Below are positions 22,988 through 39,743 of a stretch of DNA of 64,000 bases, piece by piece. The translations under genes and the position numbers were made by a program. The stretch is from Drosophila pseudoobscura (lineage: Eukaryota; Arthropoda; Insecta; Diptera; Drosophilidae). The stretch is taken from NCBI RefSeq assembly GCF_009870125.1, contig NC_046680.1:5270001-5334000 (forward strand), in the 5' to 3' direction. A model generated the notes under the pieces. That model saw nothing but the letters and a program-made list of their open reading frames with translations. It was not told where the DNA came from and did not search any database. Each line of letters starts with the position of its first letter. Position 1 is the first letter of the stretch.

Positions 22988-25027
22988 ATGCAAACTGAAA
23001 GCAATGGAAAACGTAAACGACCAAAGAAGAAAGGCAATCGCTTCATGCGAAACGCCAAGGGCTTTGCCAAACAGGGAATCTTCGGCCGCGGGACGCATAT
23101 AGACGATGAGCAGTTTAGTTACTTCATCAACATTCTGGATGCCATGAAGGCTGGGTTCGACGATGTGGAGGAGCGCGGTGAGTAAAAATTGTTTCTTTGT
23201 CAGTCGCATTACTTATTTACTTCCTGTGCAGTGAACATGGCCAACAATGTGTTTGAGCAGACGAAAGATCAGGAGATCCACTTGGCCTCCAATCAAATTG
23301 TGTCCAAGGCATTGGAATCGCTTATTGGATTTGTGGACAACGAGCAGCTGGAGCGATACTTCAACAAATTTGGGGACAGCCTGCGCCCCTTGTGCTCGGA
23401 TAGATTTGCTTCCCATGTCCTACAGAAGATGCTTGAAATTGCCTTTTTGCGCGGCCTGGGCAAGGCAGCTGCCCAGGAAGTCAGCGATGGTCCGACCACA
23501 ACAAAGCGAGCTAAGCCAGATGCCGCACAAATCGAGGAGGAATACAATTTGGAAACTGAGTTCAGCGACGACCACAGAGAGAAGTGTCGTCAGTTCGTGG
23601 TGCGGATCTCGAAGTTCATGCTCAACAACTTGGAGGACTTTGTGTGGGACAACTGCGCGAGTCACATCATGAGAACTGCGATATTGTGCCTAGTGGGCAT
23701 GCATGTTCCAAAAATAGCATTCGAGAAAGGAGGGGCTGAGATGGCCAAGCATCGCAAGCTGTATACAGTGCCCGAGGACTGGCACGAGGTGATGAAAGAG
23801 TTTCCCCAACGCCTGGAAATGTGGCCACAATTCGTTGACTTCCCTTATCAAGAGCACTCATCCGCCTTATTAGGCGTCATCTGCCTAGCCTTGAGTGTGG
23901 CCGACAAAAGTTTTCTAAAGCACTTCGGCAAGAAAATATTATTGCAAAGCCTATTGAAGGCTAACGAAGAAAATGACGATGCAGTTGAGAAAAAGACGGA
24001 CGCAAAAATTGAAATTGAAGACAATGATGGGGAGGAGAAGCCGACGGAAGAGAAAGAAAAGAGCGCTGAGGAGAAAAAGGACGATCCTATCCTGCCGAAA
24101 GTGTTTCACCATCAGAGCTCCGTCATCCTTCTAGAGACTATTCTGAGCGTGGCGGGTGCCAAGCTGCTGACCCAGCTATATGCGATGCTGTTCAGTGGCC
24201 GTGTCGGTTACCTCGCCAAACAGCAACAGACAAATTTTTCCGTCCAACGACTTCTTCAGAACATGAAAGAGGTAACAGACTTCGAGTCTATTTTTGCAGA
24301 GCTTCAGCCCCACGTGGAAGGGCTCCTGAAAATGGGATACACTGGCGTGGTATCTGCCTTGTGTGCCGCCTGCTTACGGCTGGGGTCCAAACAGGCCCAG
24401 ATGATAGCCATTCTACAGAGTTCGCTTCATGTCAGTGGCGACAAAGAGAAGTCTAAGCTGTTCTTTAACTGCCTTATCAAACTGAAACCCTCTGAGATTC
24501 TGGCCAGCGATGAGTCGGGATTTGTCCATCTGCATGGCTCGCTGATTGCTCAGCATGTACTGCAGTTCAACAAACCCATTTTCCTGGTCAACTGCATCCT
24601 CGATCTGCCAGCCGCTCAACTAGCCCAGATCTTTAACACGCCCAACGGCTCCCACATAGTCGATGCCTTCATGCAGAGTAAGTTCATTGGCGAGAAGTCG
24701 CGTGAGCGCCTGATCCGTCAGCTAGATGGCTTCTATGTAGACTTGGCCATTACCCGCCACGGATCCCGTGTCCTCGAGCAGTGCTTCAAAGCCTCGCAAG
24801 AGGCGCAGAAGCTGCGCATTGCTAAGGAGCTCATCACGAAGGCTAACATGCTGAAGGGTTCGCCCTTTGGGCGCCTCATCTACGCAAAGTATCGCCTGGA
24901 TACTTACAACCTCTCGCCCACTCAGTGGCAGGCGAGCTTGTCAAAGCAGTTGGATCCGGAGCAGCCCGAGACAAAGCGGAAGCCAGCCAAGACAGCAGCC
25001 GAAGCGTTTAAGGATATACTAAGCTAG
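22988..25027 (+). CDS. Nop9-type nucleolar Pumilio-repeat protein
   Basis: Two exons, 22988-23177 and 23232-25027, join in phase across a 54-base intron and give 661 residues. The N-terminus is a Lys/Arg-rich nucleolar-type signal (KRKRPKKKGNRF). The rest is made of Pumilio-like helical repeats; recognisable units are SDRFASHVLQKML (about residue 120), DNCASHIMRT, NGSHIVDAFM and RHGSRVLEQCF near the C-terminus, interrupted by an acidic Glu/Lys insert at about 320-360. The pattern and length match the NOP9 family, which binds 18S rRNA precursors and controls cleavage at the 3' end of 18S rRNA in pre-40S particles. The ATG follows a Motif-1 promoter, and AATAAA at 25048-25053 follows the stop. 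No frame damage was seen. The family call is from memory of the repeat pattern. Confidence 0.85.
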
Positions 25028-25172
25028 GATTTTGATTTGTTGACAAAATAAAATGTAATTAAACACATGGATAGTGTACTAGGGTTGTTGCTTGACTTTT
25101 CAACAGCAGCTGATAAGCTATTGCATTGCGCGATGCGATGCTTAGTTTCATTGAGTCCGACAAAGCCGAAGC

Positions 25173-25800
25173 ATGTGGCTGTTGCAGGGGCTATTTATTT
25201 GCTGTGTACTGGCCACCACCTGGGCCTTTGCGGATGAGGCCATCTTCGAGGACGAGGACATTTACAACCAGGCGCTGCCGCCAGTGCCACACACGGGAAT
25301 TACGGCTCCAGGCACCAAATGGTGCGGGCCAGGCAACACCGCTGCCAACTTCGATGACCTGGGCAGAGAGCGGGAGACGGACAAGTGCTGTAGGTCCCAC
25401 GACCACTGTGAGGAGATAATCGAGTCGCACAGCACACTGCACGGACTTCCCACCAACACGGATTGGTTTCCTATGTGAGGGCCGCCGTAGGCTCAGTGGA
25501 AAATCGATATCATGTCGTGACTTGACTGCTTTTTTTTACAGTCTCAAGTGTACCTGCGAGCAAGAGTTTATCAACTGCCTTCAGGCGGTCAACAGTCTCA
25601 CCTCCAACACATTGGGCCGAATCTACTATGGCAGCCGGAGAAATTGCTTCGCCAAGGGATATCCCAAAACCGGCTGCAAACAATACCAGGAAGGCACGTT
25701 CCGCAAGCGCTGTATACGCTATAACGTTGACAAGGCCTCGGCAAAGATCTGGCAGTTCTATGACATGCCATTTTACACAATCCATCACACGAAAGCCTGA
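25173..25800 (+). CDS. Group III secretory phospholipase A2 (first of pair)
   Basis: Exons 25173-25474 and 25542-25800 join in phase and give 186 residues. A signal peptide covers about residues 1-20. The calcium loop TKWCGPGN and the active-site helix CCRSHDHC (His-Asp dyad) identify the group III secretory phospholipase A2 fold, with further paired cysteines (KCTCEQEFINC, RKRC). The enzyme hydrolyses the sn-2 ester of phospholipids outside the cell or in the secretory route. It starts about 145 bases after the Nop9 stop. The intron splits the codon after FP in the loop beyond the active site, exactly as in the neighbouring - strand paralog. It is likely one of the melanogaster CG11124/CG30503 pair; I cannot say which. 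Confidence 0.9.
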
Positions 25801-26281
25801 CCTGTCCTGACCATGATAATTTTTCTGATGTTAGCTGATAAGTTTATTTGTTAGAATTTAAAAGTTTTAACCAGCTAAATCAGGGGCGTACTCAGAGGGG
25901 GAATGCATATTATAGATTTTGATAGATCTGGTACGAAAAAACGAAAACGGTTTTATTGGTTTTAAAAATATTCTCTAAGAAGATGAATACCTATTTTAAA
26001 ACGTTTTAGTCTATTTTCGCAGTATTTTCGTTGGCACTCAGAAGGAAGTACATACATACCTCGTAAACAAGACTTCATCAGCTTCTTTCAACGTCGAAAA
26101 AACGTTGACCCCACAATGGAAAAACACCATTACAAATTTCATATCATATCTAGGGAATGATTATACAAAACTCAAGCTTTCGAAATTCGAAGTAATGGGA
26201 TTTTGATTTGAATAGAATCGCAGGCTTATGTATTTGTAAATAATCGGAGGCCTTATCGCTGGCTAATGCCATAGTTCAATC
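25801..26281. other. Spacer between convergent PLA2 genes
   Basis: About 480 bases of AT-rich sequence containing the 3' UTRs of the two tail-to-tail phospholipase genes. No other feature seen. Confidence 0.6.
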
Positions 26282-26856
26282 TTATTTGCTCTGGGCATCA
26301 ACATGTGTGTAGAAGGCCAGGTCGTAAAACTGCCAGCGTTTCGGCTGTGTTTCATCCACTTTATAGTTCAGGCAGCGCTTCTCGAACATCTCCACCTGAT
26401 TCTCTCGACACGAGACGGTCGGATGACCATAGGCAAAGCAGACTTCTTTGGTCCGAAAGTATATGCGGCCCAATGTCAACGAATGTCCGTTGCGCAGGGA
26501 AGTGAGGCAATTTCGAAAGGCTGATTCGCAGGTACAGGAGAAGCTGGAAGCGGAAAGAAAATCATCCGTTAGCGAGAGGTAAAACGTATAGATCCGAGTG
26601 TTAAATCTTACATGGGGAAGATCCCATCGTTGCTTAGGCCATAGTCTTCCTGCTGCGGTGATATTTTTTCCTTGCAGTTGTCGTGCGAGCGACAGCATAT
26701 GTCCAGCTCCCTTTCGATGCCCAGATCATCGTAATTGATCGCTATATTGCCTGGACCACACCATTTCGTGCCCGGTACAATTATGCCCAGGCCAAGAATG
26801 ACATCGGAGGCACCGGCAAGCGCCAATACAGCAGCTACAAAATGTTGAAGGTGCAT
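26282..26856 (-). CDS. Group III secretory phospholipase A2 (second of pair)
   Basis: Exons 26856-26612 and 26543-26282 join in phase and encode 168 residues. The ATG at 26856 opens a hydrophobic signal peptide (MHLQHFVAAVLALAGA). The calcium loop TKWCGPGN and catalytic CCRSHDNC are intact, followed by SCTCESAFRNC and a C-terminal FYDLAFYT segment that matches the FYDMPFYT of the + strand paralog. Intron position and phase are the same in both genes, so they arose by local duplication followed by inversion, or by inverted duplication. Divergence is considerable, so the event is not recent. The expected product is a secreted phospholipid hydrolase. Confidence 0.9.
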
Positions 26857-26869
26857 AATAGACAAAAGT

Positions 26870-27267
26870 AATCAGACGACTGATCAAAGGGGACTTTCGC
26901 AAAGAAGAAATTCGTCAACTGGATCGTCGCTACGGCTACATCGAATAATAAACACAGATTACGATTAAAGCCACCAGATCCGTTTTCTATGAATGAATGT
27001 ACATATATTGTATTGAAGAATAGGAGATGCAAAGATTTGTGTATAACTTTTAGAGGTTTTATTGAGACAAGAATTCAGAATTGGAGACTTTATTTTAGAA
27101 AGAATTTATGTTCCGTTCCAAACCCCTCTAAGCACAGACCGGCTATTCCCAGTATATTTTATATTATATTCTGTTATATATGAAACATTTTGAATAATGC
27201 GTGTTCCATTGTACAATATGGCTACACTTGTGGGGATAAACATTAACTTTTTCAGAGTTTTCAGGAT
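26870..27267. other. Spacer between PLA2 and Spt5 3' end
   Basis: About 400 bases of AT-rich sequence between the start of the second phospholipase gene and the Spt5 stop. It contains the promoter of the former and the 3' UTR of the latter. No gene seen. Confidence 0.5.
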
Positions 27268-30200
27268 TTAATCAATGGATTTCATCTTGCAGAGATGATT
27301 AACTGGTATCATCTTGACCTCGTCGTTTATCTTGCAGACGAGCACGTCGCCTTCCTGCTTGGACAGTACCCGGCCAACCGACTCCCGTTCCTCGCCATAG
27401 ATCACCTTGAACTCATCGCCACTGTTGGGCGGCACAGGTGCCAAGTGCTCGCTGACAATGGAGACGCTGCGGTCTTCCTGGCGTAAGAATACAGAGCACA
27501 CACCATTGGAAACAGTGCGGATAATACCTGTTTGTCCAACAAGATCGGTGTCGTCGTGCGTATGAATCCGAACTTCAATATCGGTTGTGCACCAGTCGCC
27601 CATCGACGAGTCCAGGCTGGCCCCCGGTGTCTGGGGATTGTACGGAGATTGTGGTATACCACCGGGAGTGTTTGGTGAATAGGTCGATGGCGATGGGGTA
27701 TTCAAGTAGCCAACTGGATAAGGCGAAGGCGCAGGACTGGGACTTGGATTGAATGGGCTGTAGCTTCTATCCGATCCGTATAAAGTACCAGGAGTTTGGG
27801 GGGCGAACTGAGATGTCATCTGATAGCCGGGAGTACTTGGATTGTAGCCGGGGCTTGGGCTGGGCTCCTCCAGCGAATAATCGAAATCGTTGTTTCGCGC
27901 CGGTGTTGTGTTTGCTGTCGGATCCCAAGCACCATGGCGTGGCGTCATGCTGCCATCGTGCGACGGTGTCATAGTGCCATAAGGAGTACGAGTATCTGTG
28001 TCCCAGTTCGGCGTTTGACTTCCGACCAAGGGGGTCTTAGATCCTGCCGCAGTGTAGCTTGGCGTTTGTGCCCCGTAGCCGGGCGTACGAGCTGGCGTGC
28101 GCCCATATGTGGAGACGCTTCCCTCTTTGCCGGGAACCCCAACGATGGCAATATGATTGCGATCGACCGATATCGTTTGACATGAAGTATGGAGCTCCAC
28201 ACGAGCTGTGGCCTCAGTTGCGTCCTTAACAATTCCCACAGCACCTGCAGAGATCACAAATAAGTCATATACATAATGATAAATGTACTGCTCAACAAAG
28301 AAAAATACCTTTATAGGGTCCGCCACTAATCTTGATGGTTTTACCCAGAATTTCGCGATCACGAGTCACGCGGAAACCACCTCTACCGCCGCGCGCCCCT
28401 CCGCGGGCTCCTCCTCGTCCGCCAGACGGATGCATGGGCGATTGAATACGCGGTGACATGAATCCAAGTCCGCCCATCGAACCAGCAGGATTTACGTTGG
28501 TCTTGCTGCCTCCAGCCAACTGCAAGTGCCGTGTCTTGCACACAAATATGCCTCCGTTTTCTGTATACATGCGGCAATGAAGGAACGCCAAGCTGCGATA
28601 CAAGTGCTTGATTTCTCCGGAACGTCCCTGCGAATTAGAATCCGATTATTATTGTTATGAGAAATACTTCCAACGAACTCGTTGGTACTCACAGCATGAG
28701 GACCCTCCATAACCTTAACAATGTCGCGACGGCGAATCTGATTTTGGTCAGCATCCAGGGCCACAGTATTGCGGTTCTCTCGTCGCTTATGCAAAGCGGT
28801 TGGCTTGCATTCAATGCACTTTCCATTCATGCCCAGTACATGAAAGTTCTCACGCTCCAAACGCACAATAACACCCACATTCTGAGAGCTGATTTAAAAA
28901 ATTCCCATTATTCCCATACCTGTTAGAGTCTGATGTGCGTTGGAAAATAGTGCACCTTAGACTTACTCAAGTTGCACCAAATCGCCCCATTGGAACTGGC
29001 CCAGACAGTCAACGCCTGTAGCCACATCAGAGCAGAGCTGCAGATCCCGTGGCAAAACCTCCAATTCGTGATTGGTCAAATCAGAGACGAGCACCACTCG
29101 CAAGGGCTCTACACGGATAATAAGTCCAGTTTCGCCCTCATATCGACCTGCCAACACCCTGGCATGGTCTCCAGTTTTAAAATACTTGCGCAGCTCACTC
29201 GCTTTAAAAATTAAAGGATCCTAAACAAAAAACCATTATTTAGTAGTGTACACAGTATGAGGAATCGCATGACGTACCTTTAGATCCTGATGCTTGGGCA
29301 TAACCGTGATCATGGTGCCGTCAATGGCCACAATCTTCGCCTGCAAGTTCTCCAAGTCTCCCACGCAGACCTCAACATTGTCCCCCATGGAGAACGAGTG
29401 AGTCGAAGTGGGGTCATCCTTGACATTGCCCAAAAGTTCCAGATTCACCTCTGTTAGGGCACAGTAATGCTATTATGTGACAAAGGACGTTGGATATTTG
29501 ATATGAATTACCTTCTGGAGATTCTTCGAAGCGCTCTAGCTCGGCTAAGGTGGGCTTTACGCCGTCTGATAGAATGGCTGACATGGTGAAGTTCTTGTAG
29601 AGAAAGCCCTTTCGCGAATACCGATTACCCTCAAATAGTAGAAAATCGCCATCTGAGTGTACCTCACCACCAATTGCCCTAGAAAACAAGTCGTTTATAA
29701 GGATTGGAATGGACAGCTGGTTACTCTGTACCTCACGGCTTCTGGATCAAACGGTTTTGCTACAGGCCGGCGTTTCTTCTTGCGCTTGCCATCGTCAGTT
29801 TCCTACAAGAGGAATTTAGTACATTTTGGGATTAGGTTGGTCCCAATTTCAACCATTTGCATTATAATTACTGTTGCTGTTGTCCTCAAGGCACCACGCA
29901 TTCTTGTATAGTCGATGCGGGGTAGGAGTTTTAGATGAACTTGATTTTGGGCCAGATCGACGTAGTCCACCTGCGCAATATCGTCCTTGTAGAGTCCTCG
30001 CTTTAGGCGCACCCACTGCTTGACCTTGAGGCCGACCTGTTCCTTGACCACCTTTAAAACATCCGTCATTTCCTTGATGGGCACCATCTCTTGTTTCCAT
30101 TTGCCCATCCGAAGATTTCCCACATTATCGATTGCGGTTTTGACGTGGGTCTGCTTATAGGCTTCTAGATAAATGTATCCCTTAACGCCCTCGGGAGCAA

Positions 30201-31159
30201 TAATCGATTTGATCTGGATTGGGTCATCCGTATTTAGGTATGTTAAGAACTTTCGCATCAACAGTAAGGCGGTGGCCTTCTCCTCTCCAATGCGGCACTT
30301 AACCATCCATAAATTGGGATCCCTACGCGGATTCGAAATATACGTAGTAATGTCGAGTATGTATATGTATAGTATATCCCTATCAAACTCACTTAATGCC
30401 AGGCAGTAGGGTCTGCTGGGTGATCTCATCCGACATCTCTTCCCCGCCATCGCCAAAGTGTCGTTTTGCAATGGATTCGTCAGCATATTTTTTTCTCAGG
30501 TACTCTTCGATCTCATCTTCCTTTTGAGTGCTTTTGAGTGAATACAATATATATAGTGCAATTTGTACATATTTAATTTCAGGTATACTTACTCCCATAG
30601 ATTTGTACCTCGCCTCCTTATTTCGATGTCCCTGGCCGTTGGACCGAGTTCATCAATCTCGTTTCCAACAATTCCTATCTCATTGGCACCTTCCTCCCAT
30701 TCGTCATCCTCGTCGACCTTTTGATGGTGAGAGCCAGATTCAAGGATTAGACTACAAATTTGAATTGGCAAGCACTTGCGTACAAACCTCGTCGTCCACC
30801 TCCGCCTCGTCTATGATGAAGCCACCAAAACGTTCCTTTTTCTTTTTCTTTCGTGGATGATCGTCATTCTCTTCTTCTTCGTATTCCTCGGAGTCAATAT
30901 CTTCTCCAGGCGGCTCCTCCTCTTCCTCCCCCGATTCGTCGCTTTTCGGCCGGTTTCCACGACCCTGAGGGGAGTCGGACCCAGAGCCCGAATGAGCCGA
31001 CCGAGATCGGGATCTTGAGCGGGAGGATCTGGACATAGACCTTGACCTGGACCTCGAACGCTGGCCAGACTTGGATCTGACGCTGCGCTGCGACTTATTT
31101 GAAATCGATCCATCTTCTGAACCACTGTCCGACATATTGCTGACTTCGGAGTCTGACAT
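27268..31159 (-). CDS. Spt5, large subunit of DSIF elongation factor
   Basis: Eleven exons join in phase: 31159-30788, 30717-30593, 30530-30393, 30322-29872, 29802-29732, 29678-29512, 29450-29278, 29220-28967, 28888-28693, 28627-28309 and 28244-27268. The product is 1080 residues (about 1078 in D. melanogaster). The N-terminus is acidic and Arg-Ser rich (about 1-165), followed by the NGN domain (from DPNLWMVKC, about 212-300) that pairs with Spt4, then several KOW domains (for example LPKHQDL and [12 protein letters not shown] regions), an RGG-type linker, a C-terminal repeat region with [21 protein letters not shown] and SPNTPGG units (P-TEFb substrates) and a final KOW. The protein rides on RNA polymerase II and controls pausing and processive elongation. 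The start is the first Met of [11 protein letters not shown]. An unusual tandem acceptor lies at exon 3. Confidence 0.97.
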
Positions 31160-31398
31160 TCTATGTAAAATCTGTAAACGTGTGCGACTGCGAGCAAGCA
31201 CATCCCGAGAAAACATATTTAAAACAAATCGTGAGCATCTGAACGTTGAAATATTGGACGATGGTGCGCCATGGCAAGAGAAAAACATAGACTTACGGTG
31301 TGTTCACTTAGTTTTACAGCATCTGCGCCCGGAAATTTTCATCAAATCTAAATTTTCCAAAATCTTTTGATGCCACGCTAGAGATGGCAGCAGTGCAG

Positions 31399-31408
31399 CA
31401 GTGTGACC
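31399..31408 (-). promoter_or_regulatory. Motif-1 element upstream of Spt5
   Basis: On the - strand this reads GGTCACACTG, a perfect core of Drosophila Motif 1. It lies 240 bases upstream of the Spt5 ATG with no TATA box, as expected for a broadly expressed elongation factor. Confidence 0.5.
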
Positions 31409-31444
31409 GTATAAATATATTAAAGTGTTGTTGAATACGTTTTA

Positions 31445-32455
31445 CCATGAAATAAGAACTTTAGCGGAGTTCAGGTGGAAAATAGTCGTCTTTTTTAAAG
31501 ATATAAAATATAAGATGAATCTAAAAGAAGAATTAGTATTATTATTGTTAATTTTATTTGCCGCGGCTTAGATGAAGCTGATATCCTGTTTAAATAAAGG
31601 GGGTTTGATTGTGTTAAGTTTACGGTATATTTTTTAAATGAGACAGTATACTTTGGTATATCTCTGACACTATTCTTGATCGATAAGTCCGTAAAAGTAT
31701 TTTTTAGGATTGTCCAGTTTTTTTTAAAGACTAACCCTCTTGTCCAATGCACCAATGTAGAAACCGTGTAGAAACGCACCTATCAGTACCGAATTCCTGA
31801 TCGTTTCCCGTCAAAATCTCAATTTGTTCAAAAATTTCCGGAAAAATGCATGTCAAAAAGTGGATAACGGAGGTTTTTCACGCTGGCGCTTCTAAGGAAC
31901 TTATATGAAAATAAAACGCAAAATTTTTTCTAATTTCAACATGTAGTTAATTTGTAGCAACTGTGTAGTAACCTTGTAAGGACATGACTTTAGTGCAAAT
32001 TGTTGTTGACCGTTTTTGCTTAAACTTCATTTTACAAACAATCCAGTAACAAAGAGTAATTCAAATTAACTAGTCTTGTACGAAATTGATCTATCAATCG
32101 GATCTAATTATGTATTCAGGTATGGAAGTCCTGGCCAGCTAGTTATATCAAATCGAATATCAACATCGAGGAATAAGGTTTTTAATCCTTGGCGACGAAC
32201 GATTAACCCAATGTAGACCATGGGGGTATTTTAATATTCCACCGAAATGAATGAAAATTTAATCATTTTAGCGCAGTTCAGGTGAAAGACTTCGTGTTTT
32301 TTTAACTTCAGAGAAAAGATGGAATGGATCTACAAGAAGAATTAACATTCAGTAATATTTTCCGCCAATTGCCTCAAGTCGTTGAACTGTTTATATAGAG
32401 GGGTCTTCAGTGGGCTAAGTTCGTTTTTTCATCGGTATATGTAATTATTATGGTT
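31445..32455 (+). repeat. Dispersed AT-rich repeat, copies 2 and 3
   Basis: The spacer between Spt5 and Fak contains two related segments, 31445-31640 and 32260-32450, sharing TTTAGCG(G/C)AGTTCAGGTG, a polyT tract, GGATCTACAAGAAGAATTA and a GGGCTAAGTTCG...CGGTATAT tail. Between them (31850-32190) lies the segment homologous to copy 1. The reverse complement of the order middle segment then right segment is found at 53720-53330. A repeat unit of about 600 bases is therefore implied. No coding capacity. Confidence 0.65.
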
Positions 32456-32982
32456 TAAAAACAAATTGTGGGCTCTTTAACGTTAATAATTACAATTGAT
32501 TTATTAAATTGAACCTGTGCTTCAGTGCAAAAGGCAAAATAACATTCAGTTGTCTCGAAAGGTTCTTAAATATTTATATCAACCTCTCACATCTGGCGCA
32601 GACTTATGTATGTATGTGCGAATACATATGTGCTATGTGCATAGTATATACTATGTATTTCTATAACCTGAGAGTTTGGCAATAAAAAATGTCTCGTTTT
32701 CCCGAGTAGATTAAGGCATTTGATTATATCTGCCGTGGATCGAAAGCGCTGCTGCTATAGTTAAAAGAGAGCGAGAGAGAGTGGTGTTTCAACCAACGTT
32801 CGGTAAGGTGTGGTTCGAGACAAAAACATTAACGGGGTAGGAAATTCTGTTCTCTTCCACCTGTGAAGATCGAATAACATTAGCCGAATTTCTGAATAGC
32901 GTTTGTTGTGTCAAATCAATATCCAATTCAATGCGCGCAAATACATATGTACATATATGTATATCAATTATATCTGTTGCAG

Positions 32983-33026
32983 GTTGAAGAGTTGCTTGAA
33001 TCTCCCACTGCGTGGTAACTGTGGAC
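32983..33026 (+). other. Fak 5' UTR part of first coding exon
   Basis: An acceptor (TGTTGCAG) ends at 32982, 44 bases before the Fak ATG, which suggests an upstream non-coding exon somewhere in about 32700-32880. The upstream exon boundary is not resolved. Confidence 0.45.
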
Positions 33027-38759
<5,733 letters not shown>

Positions 38760-39743
38760 TTTCAAGTTCTTAAGCGCTGTGTGTGTATATCTATAATCAG
38801 CACGACTGCATGAAACTTATGTACATATATTATAAATCCAAATATGTATACACTAAAATAACTTTTCTATTCGCGAACTATTTGAGAAATTTGCTAATAT
38901 AGTTACTCACATAGTACTCCCTCAAGATTGACGAGACCCTCACTCGGCCGGCCGCATTCTCTCCTCGTCATGTAGTCAAAATAATTTAAGAACAAAAGAC
39001 GCGTTTATGATTTTAGATGCCTATTAATGATATTTATAGATAATCAACCCAATCTAATACAACTAAATGTTCATTTTATAATAATTATTTCGGGTGTGTT
39101 TTAAGATATTTATATAATGTGATTTAAATTTGATCAATATAATGATAATGCTTCACTCATTGCACATTATGTTGGTGCTAGATTCAATAAAAAAAATAAA
39201 ATATTAAACTGAACTACTAAACAAATGGCTGGCGAATAGTGGCTGAATTTGATTAATTAATGATGTGGATAGCGTCATTGGCAAATAAAACAAAAATTGG
39301 ATCTGCTTGGTGAATAATCTATTAGCCCTGCCCTAACATAATACATAAATAACAGAATGACAGATTAAAATACAGCTAGCATCTGAGTACGGCGGTTGAT
39401 TTTAAATGCTGACTTAGTATATGAATCCGTATACATATAAAACACGGGTGCATCACCTTTTCAAATTTAATAAGTTAACACCGTGTCAATTTATATACCT
39501 AATTTATAATTCGGAAAGATATAAATATTTGAAAATATCTCGGGAGTTTGACAATAGTTATTGAACAGGACAACAATTTAGAATTTCGGGCGGCAACATA
39601 TTATTGGTATGAAAAGTGCTTTGTACTATGTATACATATAATGCCAAATATTGTAAAAAATTGAGTACGATTCAAACTGAATGAGATAACATGTAAATAT
39701 GTGTTCGAAAAAATTCGCTAGCTAGGCTTAAATCGCAAACGGC
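38760..39743. other. Convergent 3' regions of Fak and CalpA
   Basis: AT-rich sequence of about 980 bases carrying the Fak 3' UTR (AATAAA-type signals near 39186-39200) and, on the opposite strand, the CalpA 3' UTR. No gene seen. Confidence 0.6.
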
